A DNA stretch of 35,099 nt, from positions 1 through 35,099 of the forward strand of contig NZ_LVYD01000087.1 of the NCBI RefSeq assembly GCF_002077945.1, in the 5' to 3' direction. The stretch's first letter is position 1; each line of letters starts with the position of its first letter. Below are positions 25,022-33,014 of the stretch, in pieces. The DNA is from Niastella vici. GTDB taxonomy: Bacteria; Bacteroidota; Bacteroidia; Chitinophagales; Chitinophagaceae. Both the position numbers and the translations under genes were made by a program. The notes beneath the pieces were generated by a model. The model was given only the letters and a program-made list of their open reading frames with translations, made no database searches and was not told where the DNA came from.

Positions 25022-25985
25022 TTGCCAAAAGATATACTTTATACCGTTGCCAAAGACAGCCAGGATCAATTCATTACCACAAAACTTGCAGAAAAAAAGA
25101 AAGATTATTATTGTTTGCATTGCAATGGGGAGATGGTTTTTAGAAAGAGTGGAAAGACCGGACCAAATTCAAAACGGCCTCATTTTGCGCATAAAGCCCT
25201 AACCCCAATTGTACACCCGAGACAGTTTTACATTCTACTTTCAAAACCTTGTTAGCAGAAAAAATTCTAAAGCATATTGAACAAAGTATTCCCCTGCCAT
25301 TTTCCCGGGATTGTAGTGAATGCGAAGAAATGCATAATGGTGATTTGACCAAAAGAATAAAGAGGGTCATTGTTGAGCATGATATGGCTGAAGTAAAACC
25401 TGATATAGCTTTATTAGACGAAGCGGATAAAATAATAATTGTAATAGAGGTAATAGTTACTCATAAACCAAATGAAAAAGCTTTACAATTTTATAAGCAA
25501 AAATAAATTATTGTTATCGAAATAGTGTTGTCATCGGATGAGGATATCGAAAATTTGGATGAGAAGATCACAAAACCAAACCGGGTTGGAGCTTGTCGAA
25601 ATCCCAAATGTTCTACCTGCAAAACAGGAATGCATAGAACAATAATGATGATTACGGAAGGTTCTTGTTGGAAGTGTAACGAGCCTATGAAGATAGCCTT
25701 TTATCAGAAGGCTAGTTCTACTTTTGGGCCAGGTACATTTAACGAACATGAGCTCGCATTAGCCAGAAGTAAAGGGGTTATAATAAAAGAGCAATATAGC
25801 AAACTTACAAATGAGCGATACCTGGCAAACACTTGCAGGAAATGTGGTAATTTCATTGGGGATCATTACCTTTTTATTAATTATGCTGCACCTCATATTG
25901 TGAGGATATACCTTCAGAAAAGTATGAAGCCGGCTTTCATTGTAATAAATGTGTAGCAACTGAAATGTGGGAAGATGAGGAATAG
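25022..25985 (+). pseudogene. CoiA-like nuclease gene, broken at three places
   Basis: Joined across lesions this encodes about 320 residues of a CoiA-like zinc-ribbon/nuclease protein. In order: a Cys pair YYCLHCNGEMVFRK, then HFAHK; after a frameshift at about 25204-25210, NCTPETVLHSTFKTLL, CSECEEMHNGDL, and the nuclease-like PDIALLDEADKIIIVIEV (PD...E of a PD-(D/E)XK fold). An in-frame TAA at 25504-25506 is followed in the same frame by IIVIEIVLSSDEDIENL and CRNPKCSTC, CWKCNEPMKIAF, CRKCGNF. A second frameshift at about 25890-25910 restores FHCNKC to the stop at 25983-25985. The start is TTG, directly after a stop codon, so the true start may also be lost. CoiA-type proteins are linked to DNA uptake or processing. 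Confidence 0.75.
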
Positions 25986-26043
25986 CGTTTTAACAGTGTT
26001 TAATGTAATTGTCATCTATCTGCAAGGAATTCACATAGGCATT

Positions 26044-27195
26044 CTACAATTTTTTACACAGCTGCGCCATTGACATTAAAAGATCAATCACCTTTCTTTT
26101 GGTGCCTTCGTCAATTTGATAATACTTATTTTGCAGGTGGAAAACCGAAATTTCCAGTTGTCGCGGTGTGCTAAAAAGCGAGGACACGGCCGTTAAGATC
26201 TCCGTTATATTAGTATTGGTATAAATTCCTGAATCCTTAAATAGCCGGGTGAAGAGCGCCAACACCTGAACAGAAACCGAGGTTTGAATCTTGTTATCTT
26301 CATTGACAACTACCCTTTCAACAGCAACCGCACTGCTTTCAAGGTGCTCTAATTCATGGGAGATCCAATCGAGGACCGCTTTTTGTGCAGCCAGTTGTGT
26401 TGCATAGAAAGGGACAGCATTTATTTCCAGCAATTGGCTCATTTCTTTATAACAGGTTTTTAAAAATTCAATCCTGCAGACAACTGAGTCTTCCATTTCC
26501 ATTATCATCCTGATATGGGCGCAGGTTTGGTGTATAAATACTGCATCGTTGAAATTCCAGCTGATCAGTAATTCCGTTAAAGATGTATATCCATAGTGGC
26601 AGGTATTTGAAAAGTGATCGGTTATTCCCTTCATTAAGTTCTTTAAATAAGCCACCTGGTAGTACGTTGCAGGTATTTCTTCCTTATATTTAAGCAAGCC
26701 TGTTATCAACCGTTCCAGGATATTCATCACACTGCTGTTTGTTTCACTGCCAGGCATGGTTTTGATGATCATTTTCCACTGACGTTTCAGCTCAAGCCCC
26801 TCCCGAAGCCTTATGGGGAAAGGTATATTTAGGTCAACATTGAAAAATCGGTTAAAGTCCTTTTTCAGGAAAACAATGATGTCTTCCAGTTGTGTCGCCA
26901 CCTGTTGATAGAATTGTTTTGCGTGCCCTGTAATAGACTCATGAAACTGATAGTTAAAAAGCAGGTTTAGCATCGATGCCACTATCATTTGATGACGTTC
27001 TATAAGTAATTCGATCTCCTCTTCAGATTTACTATAGAGCGTGTCAAGAAACAATTGTCGTCTGAGGGATTCTTTCAGTTTAATTGAAGTGGCCAACCAG
27101 TCAGTAAGTTGTTCCGGGGTGGCCTTTGATAACGCAACAGGATGAAGTAGTACATGAACTAATTGATCCAGGCTTTCTATTGTATGTTTTTCCAT
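26044..27195 (-). CDS. Hypothetical helical protein, weakly RteC-like C-terminus
   Basis: The 383-residue protein starts at MEKHTIESLDQLVHVLLHP (ATG 27195). The open frame reaches a TTG at 27348, but the added residues are unlike a protein N-terminus and cover a likely promoter. It is almost all alpha-helical, with no membrane span or signal peptide. The final 100 residues (QVLALFTRLFKDSGIYTN, FSTPRQLEISVFHLQNKYY, KRKVIDLLMSMAQL) recall the helical C-terminal pattern of RteC, the conjugative-transposon regulator of Bacteroides, but the match is weak. It lies directly downstream of a Crp/Fnr-type gene and shares a 17-bp upstream motif with it, which suggests joint control. Confidence 0.6.
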   Translation of the reverse strand: MEKHTIESLDQLVHVLLHPVALSKATPEQLTDWLATSIKLKESLRRQLFLDTLYSKSEEEIELLIERHQMIVASMLNLLFNYQFHESITGHAKQFYQQVATQLEDIIVFLKKDFNRFFNVDLNIPFPIRLREGLELKRQWKMIIKTMPGSETNSSVMNILERLITGLLKYKEEIPATYYQVAYLKNLMKGITDHFSNTCHYGYTSLTELLISWNFNDAVFIHQTCAHIRMIMEMEDSVVCRIEFLKTCYKEMSQLLEINAVPFYATQLAAQKAVLDWISHELEHLESSAVAVERVVVNEDNKIQTSVSVQVLALFTRLFKDSGIYTNTNITEILTAVSSLFSTPRQLEISVFHLQNKYYQIDEGTKRKVIDLLMSMAQLCKKL

Positions 27196-27293
27196 GGCGC
27201 CGAAGTTTTTCGTTATTAAATATTGAAATGTTCGGGGCACGGAAAGTGTTACATTGATTCCGTAAAAATATGAAGAAGAAGAATAACCCAGCT

Positions 27294-27310
27294 TGACATA
27301 AGTCATGAAA
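27294..27310 (-). promoter_or_regulatory. Operator-like motif, identical to 28105-28121
   Basis: TGACATAAGTCATGAAA contains the inverted repeat TGAC-N4-GTCA typical in form of Crp/Fnr-family sites. It lies about 100-115 bases upstream of the ATG at 27195. The same 17 bases recur upstream of the Crp-like gene. Confidence 0.55.
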
Positions 27311-27344
27311 TTTTGTTTGAATAATAATAAGTGAACGGCATGGC

Positions 27345-27974
27345 TCAACCGAATGTTAAACCCAGAAGAGCAACTAAGATAACCAGAAAGAAAAATAATT
27401 TCTGCTCTCTCAAATATTTTGCTTTAATTCTACTGAAAGTAGCCGGGTCCATCCCTAAATAAGCAGCCTGGTGTTTGCCAGCTATTCTTAGAATAAGATG
27501 CGCATAAAATTCAAGTAAATATGCATATCGCGCGTCAGCAGATTTTCCGAGAATAGAAAAAAGCCGCTTCGATTCCAATGCATAATAATGTTGCAGCAGT
27601 TTACGGCCAACGAAGTTAAATTCTGGAAATTTGTCGTAGATAAATTCAAGCTCATCGTAAGTTATATAATATACGATGGTATCTTCCAGAGCCTGAATAA
27701 ATTCAAAAGAACTCACCTGGTTGAAATAACTTACTACAGAAATAGCAATATCTCCCTCTATCAATAGCCAGGGACAAATTTCAATATCAGCGTTTTCGTA
27801 ATAAACACGCACCAGGCCCTGTTGAATAAAGCAGATATTTTCACAAACCTGGCCTGGTTCCAATAAAAAGCTGCCTTTTGGATATTCTTTATATTTGATC
27901 TTATCCTTTAAATGTAGTTGCAATTCCGGTGATAAAGGGCGGATGGAGTTTAGCTTATTGAGTAATTGTTGCAT
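27345..27974 (-). CDS. Crp/Fnr-family regulator with hydrophobic C-terminal tail
   Basis: This 209-residue protein has a cyclic-nucleotide-binding-type beta roll at about 20-115 (FLLEPGQVCENICFIQQGLVRVYY, WLLIEGDIAISVVSYF). The long dimerisation helix follows (about 120-145), then a short DNA-binding region at 160-187 (RIAGKHQAAYLGMDPATFSRIKAKYL). The last 17 residues (KLFFFLVILVALLGLTFG, from 192) form a potential membrane span, unusual for a Crp protein. The family senses a small molecule and binds TGA-N-TCA type palindromes; two such sites flank this gene. It could be a membrane-tethered regulator or a reading-through C-terminus after a small mutation. Confidence 0.8.
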   Translation of the reverse strand: MQQLLNKLNSIRPLSPELQLHLKDKIKYKEYPKGSFLLEPGQVCENICFIQQGLVRVYYENADIEICPWLLIEGDIAISVVSYFNQVSSFEFIQALEDTIVYYITYDELEFIYDKFPEFNFVGRKLLQHYYALESKRLFSILGKSADARYAYLLEFYAHLILRIAGKHQAAYLGMDPATFSRIKAKYLREQKLFFFLVILVALLGLTFG

Positions 27975-28103
27975 TGTACGTTAGGCTTTAGGGTTAAAAA
28001 TGGCTTTAGCATACTTGCTACAATGCTCAGCACTTAACCTAAGTACATTCAACAGGTCGGAATAAACGCTATACAAAATATATATATTTTTAGCTTCCCG
28101 CAA

Positions 28104-28121
28104 ATGACATAAGTCATGAAA
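28104..28121 (-). promoter_or_regulatory. Operator-like palindrome upstream of the Crp-like gene
   Basis: ATGAC-N4-GTCAT followed by GAAA. The 17 bases 28105-28121 are identical to 27294-27310. It lies 131-147 bases upstream of the Crp-like ATG and 20 bases before the 21-bp repeat field. The form fits Crp/Fnr-family binding, suggesting autoregulation. Confidence 0.55.
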
Positions 28122-28140
28122 ATATAGTATATTGATATTT

Positions 28141-28749
28141 ATCAATTCAACCGTCCCAACTTCGCATAGTCAAAGTGTACAGAATTACACAAACATCAGT
28201 CACTTGCATATATTAGTTGACAACATTTGGGCTAATATTGCCAACATTGGGTCAACTGTAACCCTTTATGGTGCACATGTAGCTTTTAATTGTACCAAAG
28301 TAACTAACTACAATGCGTTTCTTACTTTAGATGACTCATCCAAAGCTAACATTGGTGCCCTAGTGGCTTATTATAGTGCCGAAGTAGCTTATTTTAGCTC
28401 ATTCCTTACCAACTTCCATGCATAAGTTGCTTTTAATTCAGCAGAAATAACCAACATCGGACGGTATGTGAGGAACATCCGATGTAATATTAACAACAAG
28501 TGCCCCAAAATTGGCTACTAACGACATAATGTTGGCTACTGACGAGTCATAAAAGGCAAATGATACAATGGAAAAAGTAAGGGGTTTACTATAAAAAGCG
28601 AGTGATAATTCATAAAAAGCCAGGGTTAATGTGTAACCGGGGACTGGAGATCAATAAAAAGCTAATGATGAGGAGGAAAGGGTGAGATGCGACGAAATGC
28701 AAATAATGAATAATCCTTTGGAGTGAGGGCCGTTTCTGATGCATTTAAA
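28141..28749. repeat. Field of 29 degenerate 21-bp repeats in two inverted arms
   Basis: The stretch divides into 29 consecutive 21-base units without phase change. Left arm (28141 to about 28445), read on plus, gives heptapeptides such as IGALVAY, YSAEVAY, YGAHVAF, FSSFLTN. Right arm (28749 to about 28450), read on minus, gives LAFYELS, LAFYSKP, FAFYDSS, VANIMSL, VANFGAL. Both fit [VL]-[AT]-[NYF]-[FYI]-[GS]-[AS]-x. The arms meet at an 8-bp inverted repeat, ACATCGGA (28454-28461) and TCCGATGT (28478-28485). In the right arm A-tracts start at 28551, 28572, 28593, 28614 and 28656, exactly 21 or 42 apart. Stops interrupt each frame (TAA at 28423-28425 on plus), so it is a decayed coding repeat or a non-coding array. 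There is no similarity to CRISPR. Confidence 0.75.
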
Positions 28750-28756
28750 GGTTCCG

Positions 28757-29044
28757 CTAATTCTTTGTAAATAAGTTTTTAATAATACTCCAAAAACTCC
28801 GTGGTTTTATCGCCGCATCATATAATCTGTGATTTTGAAGGGAAATTCTTTTCCCGATTAAGTAAAGTTCATCTATTAAAAGGGGATCAAAACACTGCAG
28901 AGTCACTTGTGGCGTACGATTTACACCGTTCAAAATTTCATCAGCAGATGCATTTGCAGGATAAACTCGTCTTACAGCAATTGTATTGTCATCCTCAATT
29001 ACCATATCAAATCCTAAATTGCCTGATAATAGTTGTTGTTCCAT
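28757..29044 (-). CDS. Small hypothetical protein, partner of the GAF-like membrane protein
   Basis: This 95-residue soluble protein of no known family begins MEQQLLSGNLGFDMVIEDDN and ends in a basic tail (FWSIIKNLFTKN). Its ATG overlaps the stop of the upstream gene by one base (TAATG), so the two are translationally coupled and probably work together. It has no signal peptide. Its stop lies 7 bases from the edge of the 21-bp repeat field. Confidence 0.65.
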   Translation of the reverse strand: MEQQLLSGNLGFDMVIEDDNTIAVRRVYPANASADEILNGVNRTPQVTLQCFDPLLIDELYLIGKRISLQNHRLYDAAIKPRSFWSIIKNLFTKN

Positions 29045-29904
29045 TACGCAAGTTTTTGAGCTTTCAATTTATTAACTTTCATTATAACCTCAAAAAGGCT
29101 GTCTGCAACCGCTGCAATAATCGATACATCATATTCATCAAGAAAACTGTTTTTACGGTCGCTCTCAATACATATAAACCCCCAAATCGTAATCTTTTCA
29201 TTTTCCGTGGAAGAACTCTCAGTCGCCAATGGGATAACTGGATATACCAGCTCACTTTTATAAGGTAATTTTTGATTCTGATATTCGGGCCTGTAGGTAG
29301 TGTGATAATTCCTGGTTTCAGGTATATTATTATTCAGGTAATAAAACTGTGCATTATTATTTAAGACATTACCTACAATAAACTGAAAAGCAGTATTACC
29401 AATCACAGTGTGCTTCAGCTTTAGATATTCATTTGTATCCCTCAAAAGTTGATGCTTATAGTCTATGCAAAGAATTTTCAATTCACTATCTGGTGAAACG
29501 GGGCAAGAAAGAATAGGTACCTTTATTAATACTGTACAGTTTGAACGTGTTTTTTTAGCAAAAACCACCTGTAGCATATTGCATAAGGTGGTTATGTCCT
29601 GCATTATTTCCTCTTTTTCATTTGTATGCAATCCTTTAATGCTGTTTATTTCTGCAATAGTGTACTTTGATCGAATGATAGCATTGCCATATGTCGAATA
29701 AATAATGCCCTCAGTAAATGCCAAATAAAAAAAACGCAAAATTAGAATAACTGTATATAAAGAGCCCCCTAACAGTGCAGACTTATAAAGTGAAAGATGG
29801 AAGAAGCTTTTCCCAATAAGTAGGGCAGCAATAACAGCTCCTATGGCGGTTCCCAACCACCTGAATAATGGGCTATTAAATATATCTCTGAAAAATGGCA
29901 GCAA
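29044..29904 (-). CDS. Membrane protein with two N-terminal spans and a GAF-like domain
   Basis: The 286-residue protein has two membrane spans at about 17-35 (LGTAIGAVIAALLIGKSFF) and 43-64 (ALLGGSLYTVILILRFFYLAF), a connecting helix, then a cytoplasmic domain from about 95 to the end. The C-terminal part (YKSELVYPVIPL, then IWGFICIESDRKNSFLDEYDVSIIAAVADSLFEVI) has the layout of a GAF sensor domain, in which the Ile/Gly-Phe strand and the Phe-x(5-6)-Asp helix close the ligand pocket. No kinase, cyclase or DNA-binding output is attached. The small co-translated partner may serve that role. A perfect FNR-type box lies 83 bases upstream. Confidence 0.65.
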   Translation of the reverse strand: MLPFFRDIFNSPLFRWLGTAIGAVIAALLIGKSFFHLSLYKSALLGGSLYTVILILRFFYLAFTEGIIYSTYGNAIIRSKYTIAEINSIKGLHTNEKEEIMQDITTLCNMLQVVFAKKTRSNCTVLIKVPILSCPVSPDSELKILCIDYKHQLLRDTNEYLKLKHTVIGNTAFQFIVGNVLNNNAQFYYLNNNIPETRNYHTTYRPEYQNQKLPYKSELVYPVIPLATESSSTENEKITIWGFICIESDRKNSFLDEYDVSIIAAVADSLFEVIMKVNKLKAQKLA

Positions 29905-29986
29905 TTAAAACAGATTATTATTAAACATAGGTAAAATTAATAATTTGCTCAAATAAATAACTAACAGGCGTTAACAATCTAAATCT

Positions 29987-30002
29987 ATTGATCTATATCA
30001 AT
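29987..30002. promoter_or_regulatory. Perfect FNR-type box upstream of the GAF-protein operon
   Basis: ATTGAT-CTAT-ATCAAT contains the classic Crp/Fnr-superfamily palindrome TTGAT-N4-ATCAA (29988-30001). It lies 83 bases before the ATG at 29904 and just after the lipoprotein gene that ends at 30043. A Crp/Fnr-type regulator is encoded 2 kb away. Binding is inferred. Confidence 0.55.
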
Positions 30003-30042
30003 TAAAGGATAACCAGGCAGCGGAAGCATATAACAGATGAGC

Positions 30043-30348
30043 TTATGGGTGACTGTATAACCGTTCATCAGGCATATCAGCGTCGATAGGAATAATAGCC
30101 GAATCGGTTATACAACAATTAACCGGACTATACCCATTCTCCGCTATTGTTTTTGGATTATCGGGGTTATTATTATATCCTGTTTGTTCAACCTCGTAGA
30201 GTAAAGAATTTTCGCGCAGATATTTTCCGTTCGTATCAAACCAATAATATAATTGACCGTCGCCGAAGTAATTTATACCTCCAGTTTCCATTTTCGTGCA
30301 GGCCATATATGCAGTTGCACAAACAACAATCATAACAATCGTTTTCAT
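30043..30348 (-). CDS. Small lipoprotein
   Basis: From the ATG at 30348 the 101-residue protein has a lipoprotein signal, MKTIVMIVVCATAYMAC, with the lipobox ending at C17. An alternative ATG lies two codons upstream. The mature part is acidic and Asn/Tyr-rich (YFGDGQLYYWFDTNGKYL, YNNNPDNPKTIAENGY) and has a CC pair (VNCCITD). No family is recognised. It is the first minus-strand gene upstream of the GAF operon, but the 138-base gap holding the FNR-type box suggests separate transcription. Confidence 0.6.
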   Translation of the reverse strand: MKTIVMIVVCATAYMACTKMETGGINYFGDGQLYYWFDTNGKYLRENSLLYEVEQTGYNNNPDNPKTIAENGYSPVNCCITDSAIIPIDADMPDERLYSHP

Positions 30349-31111
30349 ACCCATTAAATAGTTACGTTTACAATGAACCAGATAGCTCTATCATTATGGC
30401 ACTGGGGATTTTAGAAAATCAGCGCTATAGCGTATGCGCAACATAATGCAGATAAGCATCGGATTCAATGTAAACATACAAATAACCTCAAACTAATAGG
30501 CAACTTAAAAAACTATTAGATTCAATGTCTCTCATCGAAGTGCTTCAGAACTTTTTTGTTGAATTGGAATTGTTGCTGGAAGCGATTTATGTAATGTATA
30601 GAAATGCCTTTTAAGTATCTATGAATCATTGAATGACTAGGAGGTCATAAAAAAGAAGCGGCCAAACCTGAAGCGATAAGCCACTAGATCCAGATGCTGT
30701 AATCAAAACGTTTTTTAGCAGACTTTCGATAGTTTATACCAGGTTGGAATTGAGAGATAGGATACAGGCTGAATATATTTGGAAAGTTGTGATCAAATAA
30801 AATTATCCCCATAAAAGTGCTGTTGGTTATAACGATTTGGAATGTCAAATAGGCCAAAGAACAAGCTATAACCTGTTAAACCCGGACCTATCAAATAGTA
30901 ATTAATACGCATATATAAAGAAGTACTTTGGACACCAAATTTATAATATTTACCAATTTTGAAACCTTACTTGGATTTAGTAAAAATTGTTGCAAATTGT
31001 ACTATGACAGTGTTTTTAGCGCTTTCTTTCTTATGAAAGCCGCATCAGGACTATGAAATTTGAAAATGCATCTTTTAACCATTCTAACGAATGTTTTATA
31101 TATAGTGCCAT
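30349..31111. other. Gene-free region of about 760 bases
   Basis: No open frame with protein-like content was found on either strand. GATTCAATGT occurs twice (about 30460 and 30530), too little to name a repeat. It separates the minus-strand lipoprotein from the plus-strand nuclease gene and should hold divergent promoters, which I could not pinpoint. Confidence 0.45.
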
Positions 31112-32551
31112 ATGACAACAGTACAGAGGATATTAATGACCGAAGGACCAATGCTATCCGGTGAACTAGCAAAGCGACTGGCAGTAAAGGAATCTTTAAA
31201 AGTTAACACGGCTAGCCAAAGAATTAATCGAGCTTCAGAATTTAATCAAATAAAGGGCTTTTTTAAGAGCAACCAATCTTTATGCTATTTGCCAGAACAT
31301 GCAAAGGATGATTGGATATTAAGTGTACTCTCCGATTTCATGTATGAAAATGGTCGGAAGTATTGGTATACACTGAATGCGTTAAAACTTCATGAAGGGA
31401 TTGTTAGCCGAAAGTATCTCGAATGCTATACCAATTATCCAATACTGCCCCTCTCCGGTCATATTCCGTTCGAAACAGTAATAAAGTCATTTATTGACCA
31501 GAGAATATTGGTATACAATGAATCGGATCTTTTGTTTTCTCCTCAATTTAGTAATCTCATTGTAAATCCTGCATTACATAGAACGATCGAATTGATAAAA
31601 GGGAATATTTTAGAAAATTTCCACTCCTTAGCACGTAATACAGGACTTATTTCATATGAAACCGGTGAGTTATTTGGTGAATTTGGAAAATTTAGGTGGG
31701 CGTTTAAAGGCCTATCGCCAGTAAGGGGCCTCAAATCCGATGGAAAATTTGGTTATCTGCTAGGAGATGTTTTAATTGGAAAGCCCTTTTATGAAAAAGA
31801 TATATTGTTCTTTATTGATAAACTGCGCCATATTCAGAGTTTTAGGAATGCCTCCCGCATTTTTCCAATTCTTTTAATTGACAATCTGGATAAAGAAGCA
31901 TTATATAAATTAAAATCCGAAGGTATAGTGATTGGCTTTATAAAGGAATTGTTTGGCGACAAATATGCTGAATCACTTAAGGAATTAATTGGAATATTGA
32001 ATAATGCTGCCGCTAGTCTAAAAAAAGATCCAGACAAGTATTTGGATTTAATTCGAGAATTACGAAAGTACAACGAAGGTTTATTAAATAATATTCGCGG
32101 AACTCTATTTGAATTTGTTGTAGGCCATATTCATCAACAGAAATGTCAATCGTTAAATATGGGACGAGAAATTATTATGAATAATTCTCGCCATGAAATG
32201 GATATTGAGGCAATATACAGTTCAAAGGTTGTGATAGCAGAGTGTAAAGCTCAAAAAAGTCTTGTGAATCTTGAGGCAGCGGAAACATGGTTAACTGAAA
32301 AAATACCTGCTTTTCGAAATTGGATTTTAAAGCAAGATACTTTAAAAACGAAGAGGGTTGAATTTGAATATTGGTCAACAAGTGGTTTTATGCCAGATGC
32401 AGAAACTCTTTTAAATGATGCGGCACAAACAACGGAGAGATATAAGATTTCGATTTTCGGACCTGAAAAAATTAGGGACAGGGCTAAACAAATAGGTCAT
32501 AAGAAATTGAAGGAATCACTTGATAATTTCTTTTTGAAACCTCAAGTCTAA
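31112..32551 (+). CDS. Winged-helix plus PD-(D/E)XK nuclease-like protein
   Basis: This 479-residue soluble protein is not of a named family I recognise. Residues 1-60 look like a winged helix (VQRILMTEGPMLSGELAKRL, VNTASQRINRA). A long helical middle follows. The C-terminal part (about 325-440) has a restriction-endonuclease-type signature: E334 (LFEFVVGHIH), D364 (HEMDIEAIY) and E377-C-K379 (VVIAECKAQ), the E...D...ExK pattern of the PD-(D/E)XK fold, seen also in Mrr-like and defence nucleases. It stands alone, with no methyltransferase or helicase nearby, and IS66 copy C starts 44 bases after its stop. It is AT-richer than the SusCD locus. A defence or mobile-element role is plausible but unproven. 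Confidence 0.75.
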   Translation: MTTVQRILMTEGPMLSGELAKRLAVKESLKVNTASQRINRASEFNQIKGFFKSNQSLCYLPEHAKDDWILSVLSDFMYENGRKYWYTLNALKLHEGIVSRKYLECYTNYPILPLSGHIPFETVIKSFIDQRILVYNESDLLFSPQFSNLIVNPALHRTIELIKGNILENFHSLARNTGLISYETGELFGEFGKFRWAFKGLSPVRGLKSDGKFGYLLGDVLIGKPFYEKDILFFIDKLRHIQSFRNASRIFPILLIDNLDKEALYKLKSEGIVIGFIKELFGDKYAESLKELIGILNNAAASLKKDPDKYLDLIRELRKYNEGLLNNIRGTLFEFVVGHIHQQKCQSLNMGREIIMNNSRHEMDIEAIYSSKVVIAECKAQKSLVNLEAAETWLTEKIPAFRNWILKQDTLKTKRVEFEYWSTSGFMPDAETLLNDAAQTTERYKISIFGPEKIRDRAKQIGHKKLKESLDNFFLKPQV

Positions 32552-32672
32552 TCAACTAAGATATTATCTTATCATATAGAATTAACCAAGGAAAGTAAAC
32601 GCCCGAGCGACTAGGGGTCGAATTGGAAGCTAATAAGAAATAGCTTTACGCTCTTTGAAATCATTGGTAATT

Positions 32673-33014
32673 ATGGAACAGAACCAGCAACAACAGGCTG
32701 CATTAAAAGTGCGCCGCTCCAGTCAGGAGATCCTTGAGTGTTTAAAAGAGCAGCGCCAGGGCGGATTAACCGTCAGAGAGTATTGCCAGGCTAATGCAAT
32801 ATCAGAGAAGACCTTCTACAGGTGGCAAAAGGTATACGGTAAGCAAAGGAGAAAGAGGCGCAAAAAGCAAAGTAAAGCCAGGAGTGGCTTTGCAACCATT
32901 GACGTGATCGGAAACGTTGTCGCTGCTGCGAGGCCACAACTATTTGCAGAGATCGGTAATATTAGATTGTACAAAGAAGTGCCCGCTGAATACTTAAAAA
33001 CGCTTTTATCATGA
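32673..33014 (+). CDS. tnpA: IS66 accessory protein TnpA (copy C)
   Basis: This IS66 Orf1 of 113 residues has the helix-turn-helix LTVREYCQANAISEKTFYRW, a basic linker (KQRRKRRKKQSK) and the terminal FAEIGNIRLYKEVPAEYLKTL. The ATG at 32673 (MEQNQQ) is preferred over the in-frame TTG at 32655, as in the other copies. It overlaps tnpB by 4 bases. No lesions seen. Confidence 0.9.
   Translation: MEQNQQQQAALKVRRSSQEILECLKEQRQGGLTVREYCQANAISEKTFYRWQKVYGKQRRKRRKKQSKARSGFATIDVIGNVVAAARPQLFAEIGNIRLYKEVPAEYLKTLLS

Noticed and set aside
24773..25120. A hydrophobic 115-codon minus-strand open frame
   Set aside because: It overlaps the CoiA-like pseudogene on the other strand, and its hydrophobicity comes from AT-rich antisense sequence.
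27195..27348. An upstream TTG start for the 383-residue protein
   Set aside because: The added 51 residues look non-coding and overlap the operator-like motif at 27294-27310.
28132..28425. A 97-codon plus-strand open frame as a gene
   Set aside because: It starts with TTG, has no credible start region, and the heptad pattern continues past its stop. It is better described as part of the repeat field.
28141..28749. CRISPR array
   Set aside because: Units are 21 bases with no constant repeat/variable spacer division, and no cas genes are present.
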